Both the position numbers and the translations under genes were made by a program. Shown here piece by piece: positions 49,969-58,510 of a stretch of DNA of 64,000 nt. Position 1 is the first letter of the stretch, and every line of letters starts with the position of its first letter. The notes below the pieces were generated by a model that was not told where the DNA came from, did not search any database, and saw only the letters and a program-made list of their open reading frames with translations. Location of the stretch: contig CAUJNA010002779.1 in the NCBI GenBank assembly GCA_963377175.1, positions 1,090,382 through 1,154,381 on the forward strand, written 5' to 3'. The DNA comes from Effrenium voratum (Eukaryota > Sar > Dinophyceae > Suessiales > Symbiodiniaceae).

Positions 49969-50704
49969 CTCGGCCAGCGAGAAGAAAGCGGCAGAAGCGA
50001 GCCCCGCAAGCCCGGGAACAAGAACCAGAAAAACAAAGCGTGGGGCCTATTTGGTGTGGAATTTTAGTGTAGTGTTGCGAAAGTAGACCCCGAGTGCGTA
50101 AGTCGGTTGCAAATTTCTTCCAGGATGAAAGTGCATGTATGGATATCCGCCCCTTTGTCTCCGATTTGACGGATGGTAAACCCTAAATGGAGAGGTTGTG
50201 CCATCCACTTTCATCATACTGGACCCCGCTAAGCCTGCGCAACAAAAGTGTTTTGTGGCAGCGGCAAGACGTTTGAATGGGGCCGCTGGCAAGCGAAGCC
50301 AGGAGCCAGTTGGAATACAACAAACTCCAGGGCAAGAGTGTCTGATGTCTCTAAAAACGGCACCCAAAACAGGCATGCAGATTCGAATGGCTTCGTTTGG
50401 CCGCGTGCCGATGCGATATTCGCGGTCTTTGCTCATCATGTTGCTTGGCTCTCAACTGAGCACCCATTTCGAACTCTGGCATCTGGCACCTTTATTGATT
50501 ACCGTACTATCGTCCTTTTGGTTTTGCATGTCCCCTTGGTTACACATGGGAACGGGCATGTGTCAAAACAGGGGGTGTACCCCCATTTCGGCTCTCTTTG
50601 GCTTCATTTTGGCTTCCTCAGCAACACCACCCCCCCAACCAAAAAAAACACGAATGAACAAACGAAAACTATATAAATGAATAGACGGCTTTCGCGCGGC
50701 CCCC

Positions 50705-50791
50705 TTCCGAGTTCCTTCTCCAGCGCCGACTTGTCGCTCTCTGCGATGGAGAGCTTCGCGCCCAGCGTCTCCGAGCCTTGGACGGAGGTCG
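50705..50791 (-). CDS. Gene M coiled-coil exon, most upstream one seen
   Basis: After TCCCAG the frame encodes TSVQGSETLGAKLSIAESD then KSALEKELG, another acidic heptad helix. The donor is not clear. No start codon or trans-splice acceptor for gene M could be recognised between here and the RRM genes at 51.5 kb, so the 5' end of the gene is not placed. Confidence 0.5.
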
Positions 50792-51491
50792 CTGGGACCC
50801 CCCAAGAAGGGCTCCTGTGAGAAAGGTGAAAAGCCAGGATTTTGTCTAAAGTTGGGCGTGTTAGACTTGCTTCTCAAGAGCCAATCCTTTCCGGGTGGTG
50901 GGAATGGTTTGAACCATTTTGGGATCTGCGCACGATCCACCAGTTGGATGGCTCATAGGAACCGGCAAACAGAATGTCAAAGCCTCCATCTGTGTCCTTC
51001 GTGGCAAGACAAGAACTTCCAATTTCCATGTGGGTGTTTCATGAAGGCTATGCACCCCCTCACTTCCCGAGTGGGTGGCTGAAAAAAGTCACTTTACCTT
51101 TTTCTTTACCACGAGGATGACTGGGGGGCAGCATCAAGCAAGGCCAACTTTGAAACATGTTTTGGCAACAAGCACGCAAAGAATGACATGCACGTGGCAA
51201 GCGCAGCTCAAACATTTAGAGATTTGACTTCACGGCATAAGACAAGAACGTTCGGAAACAGCTCGTGACATGTGGTGTCAATCAGTCTTGGCATATTATG
51301 GACAGGCGTGCGCCTGTGCTGTCTCGCAGCTGATCTTTTTGTCCTCATGGTTGATACTCTGCATCACAATCATCTCCATCACAAAATGGGGCCCGGTCTA
51401 ATGATAGACCCCCCGACCAGTTCAGAGGCATCAGAAAGACTCAGAAAAGAGCAAGATACAGCGATATTTAAATGTGTCGTTGGCCAAAACT
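50792..51491. other. Region between gene M and the RRM genes
   Basis: 700 bases with no recognised gene. It should hold the 3' end of RRM copy 1 and, if gene M starts nearby, its acceptor and start, but neither could be identified. Confidence 0.4.
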
Positions 51492-52145
51492 TCACGCTGT
51501 CTTCTTGCCCCACATCTCCACTTGCAGCATGACCCCCTCAAAGACGGAGCCGTTCAAGGCAGCTGCTGCAGTCTGCGCCTCTGACTCGGATTTGAAAGCA
51601 GCTCCCCCGCTGCCAGTCCTGTGAATCTCCGCGTAGACACATGGGACACCGGCTGTGGACAGGTGGTCCTTCAGCTTCTTGTTGAGTTCCCTGCTGTTGG
51701 TGCCCGGCGGCAGTCCTCCGATCCACACCTTCCGGTCGTTCTTGAAGTCGCGCAGGCCGTTGGAGCCTTTGCCCATGCCCTTCATCATCATCATGGGGTT
51801 GAACATGGGTTGCCACACGCCGCAGCCGCCCCAGTTGCTGCCGCCGCCTTTGCCGCCAAAGCTTTTGCCACCTCCAAAACCTTTGGTCGGGGGGGCGCTG
51901 GCACCCTTGCCGCCCCAGTCCTTGCCACCCCAGTCCTTGCCACCGCCACCGCCATAGCCGCCGCAGCCGGCACAGCCGCCGCAGCCGCCTCCACCGCCTC
52001 CCCAATCCTGACCTCCTTTGCCGTAGCCGCCGCAGCCGCCGCAGCCGCCGCAGCTGCCACAGCTGCCGTTGCCAACCCAATCCTGACCGCAGCCGCCGTA
52101 GCAGCCGCTGCCGCTCCAATCCTTGCCACAGCCGCCCCAGCCCAT
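51492..52145 (-). CDS. Gly-rich RRM protein, copy 1 (217 aa)
   Basis: Complete intronless ORF. Residues 1-110 are Gly/Cys/Trp-rich with repeated KDWG/QDWG units. Residues 111-128 are a conserved WQPMFNP-MMMM-KGMGKG linker, and residues 138-217 form one RRM with RNP2 VWIGGL (140-145) and RNP1 GSGGAAFK (178-185). The protein ends MWGKKTA. RRMs bind single-stranded RNA; many dinoflagellate genes encode this type, so a role in RNA metabolism is likely but the target is unknown. The start was chosen because MGWGGCGKDW is identical in the paralogue and a pyrimidine-rich stretch with AG (52155-52156) lies nine bases upstream, as expected for trans-splicing. It is transcribed after copy 2. Confidence 0.92.
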   Translation of the reverse strand: MGWGGCGKDWSGSGCYGGCGQDWVGNGSCGSCGGCGGCGGYGKGGQDWGGGGGGCGGCAGCGGYGGGGGKDWGGKDWGGKGASAPPTKGFGGGKSFGGKGGGSNWGGCGVWQPMFNPMMMMKGMGKGSNGLRDFKNDRKVWIGGLPPGTNSRELNKKLKDHLSTAGVPCVYAEIHRTGSGGAAFKSESEAQTAAAALNGSVFEGVMLQVEMWGKKTA

Positions 52146-52577
52146 GATGAGAAGCTGTCTGGATGCAACAAACAGATGTCATGAATTCACATGATTGGCA
52201 CACTTTGTTGGTGGCTAATTTTGCTTGTCACAGGTTCTTGCAGAAACCAAATGGCATGCGCCAAAACCACGAGCAAAAATGGAACCTCTCAATGGGAACC
52301 TGTGCCAAGCGCGTGGTTTCGGTGTGGCTCCGGGCCGTCCGTGAGGAACAAGAAACGAGTCTGGTGAAAGCTTTTTCCAGGGCTCTCTCTCTACCGTCAG
52401 TTAAAGTCATTTAGCTTGGATTGTGCGTCGGTTCCCGCACGCCTCTGAAGGCAAAACTGGTGTTTCCGCTGTCGAAAGTGCCGCACCCTGCGTGCATGAC
52501 AATAGAACACTTGGAACTCAGCACGCCATTAGCGCTGAGTCTTGAGACATGGCGCTCCTGTGGACTCCCAGCAACTC
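52146..52577. other. Spacer between the two RRM genes
   Basis: 432 bases with no ORF of note on the minus strand. It contains the trans-splice-acceptor-like sequence of copy 1 at its left end and presumably the 3' end signals of copy 2. No poly(A) signal of animal type is visible. Confidence 0.5.
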
Positions 52578-53141
52578 TCAGGCGGGCTTCTTGCCCCACA
52601 TGTCCACCTGTAGGGAGCCGCCCTCAAAGGCGGAGCCGTTGAGGGCGGCGGCGGCGGTCATGGCATCGGAGTTGGTCTTGAAGGCAGCACCGCCCTGCCC
52701 GGTTTTGCCCACGTCGGCGTAGAGGCAGCTGACCCCGGCCGTGGACATGTGGTCCTTGAGCTTGATGTTCAACTCCTTGCTACAGCTTTCAGCCGGCAGG
52801 CCTCCTATCCAAACCTTCTTGTCGTTGGCGAAGCCTCGAAGGCCCTGCGCCTTGCCCATGCCCTTCATCATCATCATGGGGTTGAACATGGGTTGCCACA
52901 CACCGTAGCCACCCCAGTTGCTGCCCGCGCCCCCGAAACCTTTGCCGCCACCGTAGCCCTTGCCACAGCCGCCACCACCATACCCGCCGCCACCGTAGCC
53001 ACCGCCCTTGCCCCAATCTTGGCCGCCCTTGCCCCAATCTTGGCCGCCCTTACCCCAATCTTGACCGCCGCCCTTTCCCCAATCTTGACCGCCGCCACCC
53101 CAGTTGCCACCCCAGTCCTTGCCACAGCCGCCCCAGCCCAT
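52578..53141 (-). CDS. Gly-rich RRM protein, copy 2 (187 aa)
   Basis: Complete intronless ORF, tandem paralogue of the gene at 51492-52145. The Gly-rich N-terminus (1-78) is built of QDWGKGG units. The WQPMFNPMMMMKGMGK linker is at 82-97. The RRM at about 108-187 has RNP2 VWIGGL (110-115) and RNP1 GQGGAAFK (148-155), ending MWGKKPA. The RRM halves are far more alike than the Gly-rich halves, which differ in repeat number and have lost Cys. Reading further upstream would add 38 unrelated residues. The Met used here follows TTTCGCAG|C directly, a likely trans-splice acceptor. A long CA/CCCA repeat lies about 120 bases upstream. Confidence 0.92.
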   Translation of the reverse strand: MGWGGCGKDWGGNWGGGGQDWGKGGGQDWGKGGQDWGKGGQDWGKGGGYGGGGYGGGGCGKGYGGGKGFGGAGSNWGGYGVWQPMFNPMMMMKGMGKAQGLRGFANDKKVWIGGLPAESCSKELNIKLKDHMSTAGVSCLYADVGKTGQGGAAFKTNSDAMTAAAALNGSAFEGGSLQVDMWGKKPA

Positions 53142-53260
53142 GCTGCGAAAGGCTGGGCCCGAGCCTTCTGGGAGGGCTGGAGCGCGCATGCACAACGTCA
53201 GGACTAAGGCCAACTTCCAAGGAGCCACTGTTAACACAAAAACGCTCACAAACACGCAAA

Positions 53261-53698
53261 CTCACACACACACACACACACCCACACCCACACCCACACC
53301 CACACCCACACCCACACACGCACACACACACACCCGCACACGCACTTGCACACGCACACGCACGCACGCGCGCGCGCGCGCACGCGCACGCACACGCACA
53401 CGCACACGCACACGCGCACGCACACGCACACGCACACGCGCACGCACACGCACACGCACACGCACACGCACGCGCACGCCCGCACGCACGCACGCCCGCA
53501 CGCCCGCCCACCTGCCCGCCCGCCCGCCCGCCCACCCACCCAGCCACCCACCCAGCCAGCCACCCACCCACCACCCACCCACCCCCACCCACCCACCCAC
53601 CCACCCACCCACCCACCCACCCACCCACCCACCCACCCACCCACCCACCCACCCACCCACCCACCCACCCACCCACCCACCCACCCACCCACCCACAC
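53261..53698. repeat. Compound microsatellite (CA)n / (GCAC)n / (CCCA)n
   Basis: About 440 bases moving from CA-rich through CGCACA and CGCCCG to a pure CCCA tract (about 53590-53696). All frames are open on both strands, which makes spurious ORFs. It separates the RRM genes from the compact ORF array to the right. Confidence 0.95.
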
Positions 53699-53732
53699 AC
53701 ACTTCAACTCCCAAGGGAGGATGCTAATCCTT

Positions 53733-53785
53733 CGAGTACAACTGATGAGTCTCGAGTGCAACTGATAAGTCTCGAGTAGGATAAG
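53733..53785. repeat. Short direct repeat at left end of the ORF array
   Basis: Two and a half copies of a 20-base unit (CGAGTACAACTGATGAGTCT and variants differing at two sites) lie between the microsatellite and the first ORF of the array. They may mark the edge of the array or of an inserted element. Confidence 0.6.
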
Positions 53786-54104
53786 TTTCGACTCGCGAAG
53801 CACTCGGTTTCCCTCTAGAGGCGAAAACGTTGCCAGACAGAACAAGAAGCACAAACAGCGCCGCAACCAAGGGGGCCAAAAGGACATTCAGCAACATCAC
53901 TTTACACATGCAGGTACGCTGGGGTGATCAGTCCCAGTATCACCACCGATGGCAAGTGTCTTCGTTGGCAGGAGACTTGCCATGGTGCTCCTGCCCCCTG
54001 CGCTCAATTGTGGTGACAGGGTGTTCTGCCACTCCGCACACACACGCCCGTCTACGAGGGGCGTACACTGCCTTTTACATCCGGAAGACCAAGCGCTCAA
54101 CTCC
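53786..54104. other. Left end of the compact ORF array
   Basis: Minus-strand open frames here include a continuation of copy C to 53897 and a short hydrophobic ORF (53724-53909). That ORF is best explained by a pyrimidine-rich tract ending CGCCTCTAG near 53815, another acceptor-like site with no gene after it. No confident gene is seen. Confidence 0.4.
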
Positions 54105-54696
54105 CTAGCGTCTACCAAGATGTTCACAACGGCGAGGAGAACGTGAAGTCTCACGCTCTGTGCGGTGCCGCTCAGAAGACGGGGACGTAGGGTCTCCAAG
54201 TTGAGCAGGAAATAGTCCGCGTCTGTGTCCTGCTGTTGATGGCAAGACCGGCGGAAGGAGCAGGGACGATGAATGTGCAGCGTCCGTCATGGGCGGGGCG
54301 TAGGTGAACATATCCATCACATCGCGATCTTGCTGACGAAGACCATGTTGAGAGCCCAGTTCTTCCACCTGGATGGAAAAGTCCGGGTTGCGCACGCCCT
54401 CACGCTGTTGATCCGAGGCCTTGTGGATGGAGAAAGACTCATGGCGGGTCAATATCCGTTGGTATCCTTGCATGATGCTGCCAATCCTGAATGGTCCAGG
54501 TTTGGCGGTGATCATGCGCATGGTGACCTTGCCCATCGTTGTCTTGAGTTTCATCACCTGGCGAGGTCACCATCATCCTGGCGCCATAGTTGAGGTTGAT
54601 CCGCACCCACTCTCGTTCCTGCCAGACTGAATACTCCAGCCATGGCTGCTGGACGTCATCCAGGGCCCGCGCTTGGGTCGCATCATCAATATCCAT
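54105..54696 (-). CDS. TYREW/RDW-family ORF, copy C (frame-broken)
   Basis: Starts at an ATG 42 bases after GCGTTGCTAG, a likely trans-splice acceptor. The N-terminus includes QQPWLEYSVWQEREWVRINL, related to the start of copy A (PWLEW ... QWIKIFHPGAW). It continues to QTWTIQDWQHH; the expected GYQRI follows in another frame, so one base has been gained or lost near 54470. After the break the frame runs to a stop at 54105 with an Arg/Ser-rich tail (SPSSERHRTERETSRSPRR). Another frame stays open to 53897. The family is not recognised. Confidence 0.5.
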
Positions 54697-54839
54697 GTTG
54701 AGATGGAAGATAGGGTGCACCACGGTATCCGATCCAGCTAGCAACGCAATGGAACCAACCACCATGCGCAACAGACAACACACAAGCAAGCAAGATGACA
54801 AGAAAGCACCATTTTGCCTAATGGTCGACACTCGTCAGT

Positions 54840-55421
54840 CTATTCAGCAACTAGTTCAAAAATGGGCTTCTCCTTGACGTCAGAACTGCTGGGGCGGCTT
54901 GCGGGCAGGTAAGGATCAGCGACTCCAGTAGATTCAGGAGGATCAGCGTCTCGAGAAGTACGCACTGGTTGATGCGGCCGCGATGTTTGACGCGTGCGAT
55001 CCGCAAGTTGCTGGCAGATCCCTGCCTGCAGACGAGTGAGATCCTCAGTAGAGAAGGCCGACGCATCCGAGGATCGCAGAATCGCCTCCAACATCTGCGG
55101 AGACATGCACAGAGTCGATGACTGTGTGGCCACGCTGTGCTGACCAGGGGAAAAAGTCGAAGCGAAGTAGTTGTCTGGTTCGGGAGCCGCGACACGCCTG
55201 TAACCTTCCGTGGTCCAGTCCCGTTTGTACCAAGTAGGAACAGTGGAGTGAACGCCGTCTTGAGAATGAACCTGGTCATAGAACACCTTCCATTCCCTGT
55301 ACGTATGACGTGGAGGAGGGTCATCGCGCTCTTCTTGTAGTGTCCATGCACCTGGATGAAAGATCTTGATCCATTGGGCGTCCGGCCGTTGAGGATCAGG
55401 GCACCATTCTAGCCACGGCAT
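54840..55421 (-). CDS. TYREW/RDW-family ORF, copy A (intact, 193 aa)
   Basis: The best preserved of three related ORFs. It starts MPWLEWCPDP after TTTCTTGCCTGCAG and a 24-base leader, so the start is well supported. Conserved blocks are QWIKIFHPGAW (about 18-28), TYREWKVFY (about 42-50) and TWYKRDWTTEGYRRV (about 63-77). The C-terminal half is Ser/Pro/Arg-rich and probably disordered, with a helical TEDLTRLQAGICQQLAD near the middle. No known domain is recognised. The aromatic, Trp-rich blocks suggest a compact fold conserved among copies A, B and C. Confidence 0.65.
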   Translation of the reverse strand: MPWLEWCPDPQRPDAQWIKIFHPGAWTLQEERDDPPPRHTYREWKVFYDQVHSQDGVHSTVPTWYKRDWTTEGYRRVAAPEPDNYFASTFSPGQHSVATQSSTLCMSPQMLEAILRSSDASAFSTEDLTRLQAGICQQLADRTRQTSRPHQPVRTSRDADPPESTGVADPYLPASRPSSSDVKEKPIFELVAE

Positions 55422-55550
55422 GTTGATTGAACAATGACGCACAAGGCTGCAGGCAAGAAACACTTCATGCCATGTGACGCTGAACATGCCAGTCAAACGC
55501 AAGACCCTCAACCATGCACTCAAGACGCAAGCAACATCAAGTGCAGTGTT

Positions 55551-55990
55551 TTATAGCTGAAGCCAACTCAGGCGCCAACCACCATCTGAAACCGAGGATG
55601 CCGATGAGGATGACAATCCAGCGTACATGAGATCAGGCGATCCCGACGGGAAAACCGGCCGTGCTACGCTCGGGTGTGGATTGCCGAGTCGTTGGTATCC
55701 TCTGGTGTGCCAGTCTCGATATTGCCATGTGTAAAAGGACGCGTAGGAGACCGGCAGCGCAAGGGCGTCCGCCGCTACTTTGAGTACAACATCGTGCGTG
55801 GCCCTGGAAATACAAGAGTCGAATGGATTCGAGTTTACATACCAGGCCCGTGGCAGCCTGTCGCAGAATCCACCTTGGGACCGCTCCGGATGACTCGTCC
55901 ACCTATCGTGAGTGGCGCAAGTTCTACCACTTTGAAGTGTACTGGCCTCGTGACAGCACGAATAAGCCTCTATGAGACAAAAGGAGTCTG
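55551..55990 (-). pseudogene. TYREW/RDW-family ORF, copy B, with internal inversion
   Basis: The minus strand at about 55551-55760 encodes FYTWQYRDWHTRGYQRLG, clearly homologous to copy A, followed by a Ser-rich tail ending SDGGWRLSWLQL. The expected upstream half is missing from the minus strand. It is on the plus strand instead at about 55780-55975: VEWIRVYIPGPW, then in a second plus frame SSTYREWRKFYHF. A segment of roughly 200 bases therefore appears to be inverted in place, with a frame break inside it. An acceptor-like TTTCGCAG near 56000 precedes it. Copy B cannot encode the full protein as it stands. Confidence 0.6.
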
Positions 55991-56696
55991 CGAAAGCACG
56001 GACATGGAGATAGCACAACACAAGACAAGGCAACCCAAGCACAAGCAGCAAGCGAATCGGACCATATTTTCACTCAGAAGGTTCTGTGTCACCTCGTTAC
56101 TGCCGTTGATGACGTGCACATCGGCAATGAAAGTGCCCCGGCTGACGTCGCACGCAAGGAGAAAGACACTTCCGGCCATGGTGTAGAAAAGCATGGCAGT
56201 AATGTTTGCATCTTGTAGTTCTGGACCGTGTAGCACGAGTCGATCGTTTGGGAGTGAACACGGTGAAGGGTCGTCGAGAATAGTGATCCGCTGCAGACGA
56301 GATGGCACTCTTCAATGTGAGCACGTTTCCGAGTGTGCGTGCGGCGCTGAAGATCGTCTGCACTGAGTTGGTCAGTGCTGTGCGCTGATTGTCTTGTGCG
56401 GTCAGAGGATGTAGTAGCCGGGCAGGATTCACCCCGCGGAGATGATGTAGGCGATGCACTGTGGGCACAAACTGCGAGTGGAAGATCTCCGGCGGCGGAG
56501 GCGGTGGTGGGGGTGGAGGAGGTAGAACAAATTGTGGTGATTGTGGTGGTGGTGGCGGTGGCGCCGGCACGCGTAGCGGCATTTCAGCTTGAACACCCAG
56601 TGCACGATCGTGAAGTGAAGGGCCGTGATACTGCAGCCACGTCGGCTGCACTCCATGAGTCCAGGTTATGAACGTCTGAACATTTTGCTCCATCAT
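55970..56696 (-). CDS. Pro-rich ORF D (frame-broken)
   Basis: Starts MMEQNVQTFITWTHGVQPTW after TTGTCATGCAG, a likely trans-splice acceptor. Residues about 45-75 hold two polyproline runs (PPPPPPQ and a run of eleven Pro). The first frame then runs FSAARTLGNVLTLK. The coding signal moves to another frame near 56300: LQRITILDDPSPCSLPNDR then FLLACDVSRGTFIADVHV. That frame runs on without a stop through the next pyrimidine-rich spacer to 55970, so the true end is unclear. The family is not recognised. Confidence 0.45.
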
Positions 56697-56807
56697 GACT
56701 TGATCCCTCAAGACTGCATGACAAGCAAAGCAAGGCAAAGAATCCGACACAACTCACAACACGCAAGAAGATTTTTACGGCACAAGCTCTGCGGAGCTCA
56801 CCGGAGT

Positions 56808-57547
56808 CTAGTTGCGTGCCTCAAGTTGCTGGTAGACCTTCCAGGCATGCTTGACTTCCTCCGCGGTCTTCTGGAGGGAGCGGGCGATAGTCTTGTAGGT
56901 GGGCCTCGCGTCCTTGTCCTTTTTCCGCCTGACCATCTCATCCAACCCCCCTTGCGTCCATGCCGTGAATGGTTCATGGTATGCATTGCGGAGGGCTATC
57001 GTGAACCCTTGCAGAAGTTCACAAGGACCATGCACCACTGTGGGGGACGGGCGAAAAGACGAAGCACCAGGGTGCGGACGGATAGAATGGTCCGAATCAG
57101 AGTCTGGGGGAGAGGTAGGTGTCGTCACGGGTCCACGATCGGTGTGTACCGTGATGGGAGCAGGTACTCTTGGCGGGGGCAGTCGGTCCACGAGAGTGCT
57201 GAGCACACCTCCTCGGCGAGGCTCATGTTCCGCTCCTTGGGCCTGGAACTTCATTACGTTCATCACGAGGGGGCGATAGCTCAGGTATGTACCAGGTCAA
57301 GGATGTGTCCAGAGGCCGAGTCCAGCGGCGTGCGTGACCGGTCTGACGTGATGCGTTCCGTGATGATGCGTGGCCGTAGACAATGCCGCGAATTGCGTGG
57401 CGGTCTGGGCGCCATCCTGGGATCTGATTCTGAGTTCCGATTGACCGCAAGGGCAAAGTTCAAGGTGTCCAGAGATGTCGAAATTTGTGAGGCAAGAACG
57501 TTGAGCACGGCAATCAGGTTGTTCACGAACTCCGGAGAAAGCCACAT
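56808..57547 (-). CDS. Myb/SANT-like ORF E (frame-broken)
   Basis: Starts MWLSPEFVNNLIAVLNVLAS, 45 bases after TTGTCTCGCAG. The first frame stops at 57281 and coding continues in another frame from about 57290 (YLSYRPLVMNVMKFQ) to a stop at 56808. A linker rich in Pro and Ser is followed at the C-terminus by FTAWTQGGLDEMV and then TYKTIARSLQKTAEEVKHAW and KVYQQLEARN. Trp ... Glu ... I-A ... K-T-x-E-x-V-x-x-x-W has the spacing of a Myb/SANT helix-turn-helix, which would suggest DNA binding. That is a resemblance only. Confidence 0.45.
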
Positions 57548-57672
57548 GGCAACCATAAGCAACGCGAGGACAACTCAAGCAAAAGGCAGCTGCGAGACAA
57601 CACAACTTGGGCAAAATGAAGCGCGCACCTGCTGCGTCAAAGAGCTGAGTGTCTTTTACCTGGCACCGAGCT

Positions 57673-58209
57673 TCAGCGGCCTCGGGGTAGTCCGGATGGA
57701 CGACATGCTGACATAGCCTTCACTGCAGGAGGAGCTTTCGGCGCGGCACTGCGATATTCTGATGATAGCATGGGGCCACGACGATTGAGTGGTCGCCTGC
57801 GACGACTGCGGCTCCCAGAGCGGTGCCGATGGGGGTCGCGTCTCCTCGACCGTCTCCTCCTGTTGCGTCCCCTGCAAGCAATGTCACTGACGGGCTCAAT
57901 AAGATCATCATCTTCTGCTAGATTGGTAGACGTGGCTACCAGTGTAGTAGGCATCGATGTGAAGGATGTTCTCGTCGCCAGTGCCTTTGGAGATGTCGGC
58001 GCAGGCGTCGAAGGTGGTGGCAGCGGCGGAAGTACCTTTGGCGCCGTCGGTACTGGAGGTACCACAGCGGGTGCAGCAGGAGGAAGTTGTGGTTGTGGAT
58101 GCCGTTGGTGTCCTTCAAGGCGTTGTAGTCCAGCCACTAGTAAACTGATCTGCGACGAGATGGAGTGTAGTAGGTAACGGCATTCTCGTAAAATGTCACC
58201 GTGATCCAT
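57673..58209 (-). CDS. Arg/Ser-rich ORF F (178 aa, intact)
   Basis: The ATG lies 33 bases after GCGTCACAG. The N-terminal 35 residues (DILRECRYLLHSISSQISLL ...) form a helix with heptad spacing. Next comes a Pro/Ala-rich linker, an acidic AEDDDLIEPVSD and a strongly basic block (RNRRRRSRRRDP, HRSGSRSRRRRP). A coiled coil plus an Arg-rich tail is the layout of many retroelement nucleic-acid-binding (Gag-like) proteins and also of SR-type RNA-binding proteins. The sequence does not decide. A good donor (CCAG|GTAAAA) just after the stop could mean an alternative spliced end. Confidence 0.55.
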   Translation of the reverse strand: MDHGDILRECRYLLHSISSQISLLVAGLQRLEGHQRHPQPQLPPAAPAVVPPVPTAPKVLPPLPPPSTPAPTSPKALATRTSFTSMPTTLVATSTNLAEDDDLIEPVSDIACRGRNRRRRSRRRDPHRHRSGSRSRRRRPLNRRGPMLSSEYRSAAPKAPPAVKAMSACRPSGLPRGR

Positions 58210-58510
58210 GACGGTTGGGGAACAGGCCGGCAATGGCTCTGTGACGCGATCAGGCATAAACCACAATCAATCACAAACTACAGAGGCATCAAGACCCACA
58301 AGCAAGCAAACATGCAAACCTTACAATCACGCAACTCTGCAGGCTGATCGGCACAGGATGGACTTTTCGGAAGAGCAATCCAAGCAGCCGAAAACGTCAT
58401 GATGAATATCACGAAAAGTCAACTGCCACAAACCGCATATTGCTGTTGCATGGGAATCGTCGAGTCAGCGCCTCACCGGCAGGGCTGTCACAAGGTCGTG
58501 CAGGAAATAG

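Noticed and set aside
53104..53887. Thr/His/Pro-repeat and Cys/Val/Gly-repeat ORFs over 200 codons
   Set aside because: They come from the CA/CCCA compound microsatellite.
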